Source: an uncultured Collinsella sp.
GTDB lineage: Bacteria > Actinomycetota > Coriobacteriia > Coriobacteriales > Coriobacteriaceae
NCBI GenBank assembly: GCA_958429225.1
Contig: CAUAJB010000060.1
Location: 1 to 11,476, forward strand
Direction of reading: 5' to 3'
DNA: 11,476 bases
A model generated the notes under the pieces. It worked only from the letters and a program-made list of their open reading frames with translations, had not been told where the DNA came from and searched no databases. Below, one piece after another: positions 6,917 to 11,476 of this stretch. Position 1 is the first letter of the stretch, and each line of letters opens with the position of its first letter. The translations under genes were made by a program, and so were the position numbers.

Positions 6917-7096
6917 ATGCCCGTACCTAAACAAAAGCAGGGTCGTATCCGCACTCACACCCGTCGTTCCGCCAACATGAAGATCTCGGCTGCGGCTCAG
7001 TCCACGTGCCCCCGTTGCGGCGCTGTCAAGCTTCCGCACCACGTGTGCCCCAGCTGCGGTTTCTACAAGGACCGCGAGGTTATCGTTACCGAGTAA
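6917..7096 (+). CDS. rpmF: 50S ribosomal protein L32 (zinc-ribbon form)
   Basis: A 59-codon gene for ribosomal protein L32 of the large subunit. It starts MPVPKQKQGRIRTHTRRS, the usual basic L32 opening that lies against 23S rRNA, and then carries CPRCG (31-35) and CPSCG (44-48). Cys31, 34, 44 and 47 form a complete zinc ribbon, so this is the zinc-binding (C+) version; some actinobacteria also carry zinc-independent copies used under zinc starvation, but none is in this window. AAGGAAGG (6904-6911) lies 5 nt before the ATG. The DUF177-rpmF pairing is widely conserved and links the DUF177 protein to ribosome assembly. A possible promoter lies in the 64-bp gap upstream and a strong terminator follows 40 bp after the stop. 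Confidence 0.97.
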   Translation: MPVPKQKQGRIRTHTRRSANMKISAAAQSTCPRCGAVKLPHHVCPSCGFYKDREVIVTE

Positions 7097-7097
7097 C

Positions 7098-7105
7098 GGT
7101 ATACT
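7098..7105 (+). promoter_or_regulatory. Putative -10 element in the plsX leader
   Basis: GGTATACT (hexamer TATACT, 7100-7105) lies 3 bases after the rpmF stop. A transcript from here would start near 7112 and run through a small hairpin GTTCC-AAAT-GGAAC (7120-7133) and the terminator at 7137-7166 before reaching plsX. No convincing -35 box is visible. Confidence 0.33.
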
Positions 7106-7136
7106 CTGGATGCGATGCCGTTCCAAATGGAACCAC

Positions 7137-7166
7137 AATGGCCGGCTCAATGAGTCGGCCATTTTT
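7137..7166 (+). terminator. Strong intrinsic terminator or attenuator between rpmF and plsX
   Basis: AATGGCCGGCTC (7137-7148) pairs over 12 bp with GAGTCGGCCATT (7152-7163), with one G-T pair and a 3-base AAT loop, and runs into TTTTT (7162-7166). It is a textbook rho-independent terminator by form. It ends only 4 bases before the plsX Shine-Dalgarno AAGGAG (7171-7176), so plsX cannot have a promoter downstream of it. plsX messages must read through it, which makes attenuation or partial termination likely. Confidence 0.85.
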
Positions 7167-7183
7167 GTATAAGGAGCATGTAT

Positions 7184-8203
7184 ATGAGTAACGTTCGCGT
7201 TTGTGTAGACGTTGTGGGCGGAGACGAGAAACCTCAGGTTGTTCTCGATGGTATCGAGGCTGCACTTGCCGCCGATTCCGATATCGAGGTCTTGGCAGCT
7301 GGCCCCGCCGAAATCGTCAATCCATTTGCCGCTTCCCATGCACGTGTTGAGGCCCTTGAGGCACCTGACGTTATCGCCATGGATGACGATCCCATTCGCG
7401 CCGTGATGACTAAACGCAAGTCGTCGATCGTGCTGTCGTGTCGCGCCATTAAGAAAGGCAACGCGGATGCGTTCTTCTCCGCCGGTTCCACCGGTGCCAT
7501 GACCGCCGCTGCCACCGCCTATGTGACGCCGTTTAGATATATGGCCGAAGGCAAGAAGCAGCCGGTGCGCCCCTGTCTGACCAATGCGCTGCCCAATCGT
7601 GCCGGCGGTCTGACGGTGCTGTGCGATATGGGCGCCAACCCCGATGTCGAGGTCGATGACATGGTGCGTTTTGCCCAGATGGGTAGCGCCTATGCTCGCG
7701 TCGTCCTGGGCATCGAGCATCCCCGCGTGGGCCTGCTTGGTAACGGCACCGAGGACGAGAAGGGCTCCAACTTTACCAAGGCCTGCTTCCCGGCCATGAA
7801 AGCCGCCGTTCCCGGCTTTGTTGGCAACTGTGAGGGAACGGACATCACTTCCGGTAACTTCGATGTCGTCGTTGCCGATGGCATGTCGGGCAATATTGCG
7901 CTCAAGGCCACCGAGGGCGCTGCCAAGTTTTTGCTGCAGGAACTCAAGGGTGCCTTTATGGCCTCGCTCGGCACCAAGATCGCCGCGCTGCTCATTAAAA
8001 AGCAAATGCGCGAGATAAAGGCCAAGCTTTCGGGCGACGCCAAGGGTGGCGCGATTCTTTTGGGCCTGCGCGGCGTGGTCCTGATCGGCCATGGCGCCAC
8101 CTCGGTCGAGGCTGTTAAAAACGGTACACTCGCGGCGGCCGAAGCCGTGCGCGCCGGGCTGGTCGAGAACGTCGCCAACTCCATGGACGGTATCGTTTTA
8201 TAA
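7184..8203 (+). CDS. plsX: Phosphate acyltransferase PlsX
   Basis: PlsX converts acyl-ACP plus phosphate to acyl-phosphate, the donor used by PlsY in phosphatidic acid synthesis; it is a soluble or peripheral membrane enzyme. The 339-residue length is normal. Family landmarks are VCVDVVGGDEKP (6-17), FFSAGSTGAMTAA (97-109; the family usually has Asn where Ser102 stands), CDMGANPD (147-154), RVGLLGNGTEDEKG (181-194), GNCEGTDI (214-221), DGMSGNIALK (232-241) and GGAILLGLRGVVLIGHG (288-304). I chose ATG 7184 because AAGGAG (7171-7176) is 7 nt upstream; ATG 7178 is only one base from it. It is followed after 114 bp by acpP, whose product is its substrate carrier. The fabD and fabG genes that often lie between plsX and acpP in Firmicutes are absent here. 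Confidence 0.95.
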   Translation: MSNVRVCVDVVGGDEKPQVVLDGIEAALAADSDIEVLAAGPAEIVNPFAASHARVEALEAPDVIAMDDDPIRAVMTKRKSSIVLSCRAIKKGNADAFFSAGSTGAMTAAATAYVTPFRYMAEGKKQPVRPCLTNALPNRAGGLTVLCDMGANPDVEVDDMVRFAQMGSAYARVVLGIEHPRVGLLGNGTEDEKGSNFTKACFPAMKAAVPGFVGNCEGTDITSGNFDVVVADGMSGNIALKATEGAAKFLLQELKGAFMASLGTKIAALLIKKQMREIKAKLSGDAKGGAILLGLRGVVLIGHGATSVEAVKNGTLAAAEAVRAGLVENVANSMDGIVL

Positions 8204-8238
8204 CAGCGGCGTTATGCGTCTCGGGGCGTGCGCCGTGG

Positions 8239-8246
8239 GGTAGAAT
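8239..8246 (+). promoter_or_regulatory. Putative -10 element upstream of acpP
   Basis: GGTAGAAT (hexamer TAGAAT, 8241-8246) lies 37 bp after the plsX stop. A start near 8253 would place the 22-bp palindrome at about +8 to +29 of the leader. No clear -35 box is present. Confidence 0.35.
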
Positions 8247-8259
8247 CAGAACCGTGTCT

Positions 8260-8288
8260 TGGTACCGCCCGGGCGGTACCATTCTTTT
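8260..8288 (+). promoter_or_regulatory. 22-bp perfect palindrome plus T-rich tail in the acpP leader
   Basis: TGGTACCGCCC (8260-8270) is followed at once by its exact reverse complement (8271-8281), with no spacer, then TTCTTTT (8282-8288). In RNA it would fold as a 9-bp stem with a CCGG loop followed by a U-rich run, so it may be an intrinsic terminator or attenuator. In DNA it is a symmetrical site suited to a dimeric repressor. It lies between a putative -10 (8241-8246) and the acpP Shine-Dalgarno (8306-8311). The sequence cannot decide between these roles. Confidence 0.6.
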
Positions 8289-8317
8289 GGTATTCATGCA
8301 CTATGAGAGGAAGCGCT

Positions 8318-8560
8318 ATGGATCGCTCCGAAATCTTCGACAAGATCGCCGAGGTCGTTGCTGACGTTCTGGGCGTCGATGTTGCCGAAATTAGCGATGA
8401 GACCACCTTTGACGACCTCGATGCCAACTCGCTAGAGCGCCTGCAGCTGGTTACGGCTATCGAGGACGAGTTCAACCTCGAGATCGATGACGAGACCCTG
8501 CTCTCGCTCAACTCTGTCGCCGACGCCGTCGACGCTATCGAAAACGCCAGGGAGGCCTAG
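8318..8560 (+). CDS. acpP: Acyl carrier protein
   Basis: An 80-residue acyl carrier protein, the standard size, predicted as a four-helix bundle that carries growing acyl chains on a phosphopantetheine arm. The attachment region is DDLDANSLERLQLV (32-45), with Ser38 as the modified residue, and the following IEDEFNLEIDDE (48-59) is typical. Two things differ from the usual form: Asn37 replaces the Asp of the DSL motif, and helix II has Arg41 and Gln43 where E. coli AcpP has Thr and Glu. The start at 8318 is chosen because AGAGGA (8306-8311) precedes it by 6 nt; in-frame ATGs at 8228 and 8303 would cover the leader palindrome or the ribosome site. Between plsX and rnc, this position is normal for the main fatty-acid ACP. 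It is 3 nt from rnc, so the two are co-transcribed. Confidence 0.93.
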   Translation: MDRSEIFDKIAEVVADVLGVDVAEISDETTFDDLDANSLERLQLVTAIEDEFNLEIDDETLLSLNSVADAVDAIENAREA

Positions 8561-8563
8561 GTC

Positions 8564-9289
8564 TTGGCTTTGTCTGAACGACTTACGCGCGCCCAGGAAA
8601 TTCTGGGCCACGAGTTCAATAATAAGGTGCTGCTGCGCGCGGCCCTTACGCATCCCTCGGCAGTCGAGGGCCAGCCGGTTTCTGCCAGCTATGAGCGCCT
8701 TGAGTTCTTGGGCGATTCCATTTTGGGCGCTGTGGTCGCACGCTCCCTGTTTGAGTCCTATCCTGAGTTTGACGAGGGTAAACTCACGCGCCTGAAGGTG
8801 TCGCTTGTCTCGGGCGCTACGCTGTCCGAGGTTTCTCACGAGCTAGGCATCGACAACATCATCATCTTTGGTGCCTCCGAGACCGGTACCGGTGCGCGCG
8901 GCCTGCATTCGGCGCTCGAGAACGTCTACGAGTCGCTCGTGGGCGCGCTGTACCTGGATGCCGGCTGGGATGCCGCGGCGGAGTTCATTCACCGTACGCT
9001 TAAGCCGCATTTGGCTTCCGAGCGTGCCGAGCATCCTGCGAACCCCAAGTCGTTTTTGCAGGAGTGCGTGCAAGCCGACGGTCACGAACCCCCGGCGTAC
9101 AAGCTCGTTGGCTCCGAGGGCCCGGCGCATGCGCCCACCTTTACCGCTGTGGTGCTCATCGACGGTATTCGTCAAGGCCGCGGCACTGGTTCCTCCAAGA
9201 AGGAGGCCGAGGGAGCCGCTGCACTCGAGGCGCTCGACCGCATGGGCTACACCACCAACGGCGTGATTCTTAACAAGAAGCCTGTTTAA
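8564..9289 (+). CDS. rnc: Ribonuclease III
   Basis: RNase III cleaves double-stranded RNA, notably in rRNA precursor processing. The 241-residue protein has an endonuclease domain (about 1-150) with the signature YERLEFLGDSILG (43-55), containing Glu47 and Asp51, and the second metal-site segment NVYESLVGALYLDAGWD (120-136) with Glu123. A double-stranded RNA-binding domain follows (about 161-228), starting NPKSFLQE and ending SSKKEAEGAAALEAL. In E. coli the residue three before the second Glu is Asp114; here it is Asn120, read directly from codon AAC. The start is a TTG at 8564, preceded by AGGGAGG (8549-8555) with 8-nt spacing and giving the expected N-terminus. It lies 3 nt after the acpP stop and 10 nt before smc, in the widely conserved acpP-rnc-smc order. 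Confidence 0.96.
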   Translation: MALSERLTRAQEILGHEFNNKVLLRAALTHPSAVEGQPVSASYERLEFLGDSILGAVVARSLFESYPEFDEGKLTRLKVSLVSGATLSEVSHELGIDNIIIFGASETGTGARGLHSALENVYESLVGALYLDAGWDAAAEFIHRTLKPHLASERAEHPANPKSFLQECVQADGHEPPAYKLVGSEGPAHAPTFTAVVLIDGIRQGRGTGSSKKEAEGAAALEALDRMGYTTNGVILNKKPV

Positions 9290-9299
9290 GCGAGGAACC

Positions 9300-11476
9300 G
9301 TGTATCTCAAGTCCCTCACGCTCAAAGGGTTCAAGTCGTTTGCCGACCGCGCCCATATGACGTTTGAGCCGGGCCTGACCGTCATCGTCGGTCCCAACGG
9401 CTCGGGAAAATCGAACATCTCCGACTCGATTCTGTGGGTCCTGGGCGAGCAGAGCGCCAAGCAGCTGCGCGGCCAGGCCATGGAGGATGTTATCTTCTCG
9501 GGCTCGTCGGCGCGCAAGCCGGTGGGTGTTGCCGAGGTCACGCTGGTGCTCGATAACTCGGACCATATGCTGCCCGTCGATTTTGACGAGGTCGCCATCA
9601 CCCGTCGCATGTATCGCTCGGGCGAAAGCGAGTACCTCATCAACTCGAGTCCGTGCCGCCTGATGGACATTCAGGACATCCTGCACGATTCGGGCCTGGG
9701 CAAGGATACACATTCCATCATCAGCCAGGGCAAACTCGACGCCATCTTGCAGAGCCGCCCCGAGGAGCGCCGCGCCCTTATCGAGGAGGCCGCTGGCATC
9801 TCCAAGCACAAGCGCCGCAAGGAGCGTGCGCTCAAAAAGATTAAGTCGATGGACGAGCACCTGACCCGTGCCCGCGACATCAATAAGGAGATCGCCCGTC
9901 AGCTGCGGCCGCTGGAGCGTCAGGTCGATCGCGCGCGCAAGTACAAAGAGCTGTCCTCGCGCGCGAACGAGCTTACGCAGATGCTGGCCGTCGACGAGCT
10001 TCGTTCGCTGCAGTCGCAGTGGAACGACCTGGAGAGCCGCTCCAAGGAGGGCGCTGCCGAGCTTGAGCTTGCGCAGTACCGCTTGGGCGAAAAGGAGCGC
10101 GAGCTCGAGAAGCTCCAGGTCATGCTCGAGGAAAAGGGCCTGTTTGTGGGCGACCTAGGCGAGCAGCGCCGTCATATGCAAGATGTGGTCGGCCGCATTA
10201 ACTCCGACATGCGCCTGCTCGAGGAAAAGGGCCACAACATGGTGTCGCGCCTGTCTGACATGCGCGGGCAGATTTCGAGCTCCGAGCATCAGCGTCGTCG
10301 CGTGGTCGAGGAGCTCGAGGACGCGCGTGCCCAGCTTGAGGAGGTGACCGGTGCGCACATGCAGGCCCAGGAGGACGTTGACGCCGCTGGTCCTGCTGCC
10401 GCTGAGCTCCACGAGCGTCGCGTTGCGCTCGACAATCAGATTTCGCAGCTCACGCGTGAGCAGCGCGATGTGCAGCGTGTGGCCGATAACGCCGCGCTCG
10501 AGCTCGCTAAGGTGAAGGATTCCTTGAGCAATGCCGAGGTCGAGGACAACATGTATGCCTCGCGCCTGGAGCAGATCGATGAACAGCTCGAGGAGGTCAC
10601 GGCCTCGCTCGAGAGCCGTCGCGACCGCGCCGAGGAGCTTGAGGGCGCTCTTGAGGAAGCGCGCCAGGCTCAGGTCGATGCGCGTGAGGCCACCGAGACG
10701 GCACGCGCGGCCCTGAAGGACCTGCGTGCCCGCGAGAGCGAGGCGCGTAACAAGCTCTCCGAGGTGCGCTCGGAGCTTGCCAGCCAAAAGAAACTCGATG
10801 CCCGCATGGCCGACAGCTCGCCGCTGGTGAGCCGTCTGGTGGGTGCGCTGGGCGACGATGTCTTGGGTCGTCTGGGCGACGTGCTCGAGGCCCCGCGCGA
10901 GCTTGAGGGCTTGGTTGAGCAATTGCTCGCCGGCGATATCGATGCGCTGCTGTTTGATGACGCCGCCACGCTTGAGCGTGCCGGTCGTGCGGCTCTGGAC
11001 CAAAAGAAGGCCTCGGGCGAGGCACTGCTGGTGGCGCGCGGCGTGAGCGGCTCTACCGCCGCTGAGGGCGCTGCCGGTACCCGCCTGGTTGATCGTCTGT
11101 CCGTGCGCGCAGGTTACGGACCCGTCGTCGAGGCGCTGCTCGGCGGTTATTACGTGGTCGATGACTTGGCTGGCGCGCTGGCTGCGCCTGTCGTTGACGG
11201 TGTGACCTACGTGACTCCCGATGGCGCCCGCGTGTGCTGTGGTGGTCTGGTGCGCGTGGGGCTCGATGCCGGCGAGGCTTCGGGTGCCCTGGAGCGCAAG
11301 CGCCGCATCCGTGAGCTCGAGGGTCTGGAGCCCGATCTGGCTGCTATCTTTGAGCATGTCTCGGACCAAGTCGTTGAGGCCAACGCCGCTGTCGAGGAGG
11401 CCCGTGCCGCCGAGGGCGATGCCGCCGGCGAGATTGCCCGCCTTGAGGGTGAGCGTCGCTCGCTGCTGTCCGAGAT
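9300..11476 (+). CDS. smc: Chromosome segregation protein SMC, 3' truncated by window edge
   Basis: SMC is the ATPase of the condensin-like complex (with ScpA and ScpB) that compacts and separates chromosomes. About 725 codons are present and the frame stays open to the window end, so roughly 60% of a usual 1,150-1,200-residue protein is seen. The N-terminal head begins MYLKSLTLKGFKSFAD, with Walker A GPNGSGKSN (31-39) and the Q-loop in SIISQGKLDAIL (Gln143). A long Glu/Arg/Ala-rich coiled coil runs from about 165 to 500. A hinge domain (about 505-660) starts near SPLVSRLVG and includes RAGYGPVVEALLGGYYVVDD. A return coil then begins. The C-terminal Walker B head lies beyond the window. The start is GTG at 9300; GAGG (9292-9295) is only 4 nt away, so initiation is probably helped by coupling to rnc. 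Confidence 0.96.
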   Translation, partial: MYLKSLTLKGFKSFADRAHMTFEPGLTVIVGPNGSGKSNISDSILWVLGEQSAKQLRGQAMEDVIFSGSSARKPVGVAEVTLVLDNSDHMLPVDFDEVAITRRMYRSGESEYLINSSPCRLMDIQDILHDSGLGKDTHSIISQGKLDAILQSRPEERRALIEEAAGISKHKRRKERALKKIKSMDEHLTRARDINKEIARQLRPLERQVDRARKYKELSSRANELTQMLAVDELRSLQSQWNDLESRSKEGAAELELAQYRLGEKERELEKLQVMLEEKGLFVGDLGEQRRHMQDVVGRINSDMRLLEEKGHNMVSRLSDMRGQISSSEHQRRRVVEELEDARAQLEEVTGAHMQAQEDVDAAGPAAAELHERRVALDNQISQLTREQRDVQRVADNAALELAKVKDSLSNAEVEDNMYASRLEQIDEQLEEVTASLESRRDRAEELEGALEEARQAQVDAREATETARAALKDLRARESEARNKLSEVRSELASQKKLDARMADSSPLVSRLVGALGDDVLGRLGDVLEAPRELEGLVEQLLAGDIDALLFDDAATLERAGRAALDQKKASGEALLVARGVSGSTAAEGAAGTRLVDRLSVRAGYGPVVEALLGGYYVVDDLAGALAAPVVDGVTYVTPDGARVCCGGLVRVGLDAGEASGALERKRRIRELEGLEPDLAAIFEHVSDQVVEANAAVEEARAAEGDAAGEIARLEGERRSLLSE

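Noticed and set aside
6869..8092. A 407-codon minus-strand open frame spanning rpmF and plsX
   Set aside because: It crosses two real genes and the terminator between them, with no coding signal of its own.
8260..8281. The acpP palindrome as a FapR box
   Set aside because: Only the GTACC core is shared. The FapR consensus half-sites are separated by about one base, whereas here eight GC bases lie between them.
10155..11369. A 404-codon minus-strand open frame within smc
   Set aside because: It is antisense to the SMC coiled coil and hinge. The repetitive GAG/CGC codons of the coil suppress stops on the other strand.
1..11476. A defence, toxin-antitoxin, phage, IS or CRISPR element
   Set aside because: All protein genes match core housekeeping families, there are no regular repeats of CRISPR type and no transposase or integrase, and composition is even across the window.

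Overview
The window looks like a stretch of core chromosome from a GC-rich actinobacterium. The best fit is class Coriobacteriia, probably Collinsella or a close relative. The reasons are high-GC codon use, a gene order that mixes Firmicute-like pairs (Asp23/YloU followed by the FakA/YloV kinase, then recG) with actinobacterial ones (coaD, a SepIVA-like coiled-coil gene, DUF177, then rnc and smc), and actinobacterial-style details in RecG. The genus is inferred from gene content; no search was run.

Layout. Bases 1-162 hold two tRNA-Asn(GTT) genes in tandem, the first cut by the window edge, closed by a strong intrinsic terminator at 169-198. A short non-coding gap (199-356) leads into a long plus-strand run: Asp23-family protein (357-713), FakA-like DAK-domain fatty acid kinase (741-2402), recG (2412-4589), rsmD (4586-5242) and coaD (5235-5732). 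These are very tightly packed, with overlaps at recG/rsmD and rsmD/coaD. After a 68-bp gap with a likely promoter come a SepIVA/DivIVA-like coiled-coil gene (5801-6298), a DUF177/YceD gene (6298-6852) and rpmF (6917-7096, only 59 codons). A 12-bp-stem terminator (7137-7166) then lies directly in front of plsX (7184-8203). A 22-bp perfect palindrome sits in front of acpP (8318-8560). Then rnc (8564-9289) and smc (9300 to the window end, 3' truncated) follow closely. No gap between genes exceeds about 195 bp, and every protein gene is on the plus strand.

How it fits together. Most genes are housekeeping: translation and ribosome assembly (tRNA-Asn, rsmD, DUF177, rpmF, rnc), replication/repair and chromosome organisation (recG, smc), CoA and phospholipid synthesis (coaD, fakA-like, plsX, acpP) and envelope or division (Asp23, SepIVA-like). 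CoaD makes the CoA precursor that also supplies the phosphopantetheine arm of ACP. FakA-type kinases and PlsX both produce acyl-phosphate, from exogenous fatty acid and from acyl-ACP respectively.

I found no mobile element, CRISPR array or defence system. The least explained signals are regulatory: hairpins placed between putative -10 elements and the ribosome binding sites of plsX and acpP, and a recurring GGTAnnnT element in four gene-proximal gaps. Two active-site-region substitutions also merit a look: Asn-Ser-Leu in ACP, and an Asn at a usual metal-ligand Asp position in RNase III.
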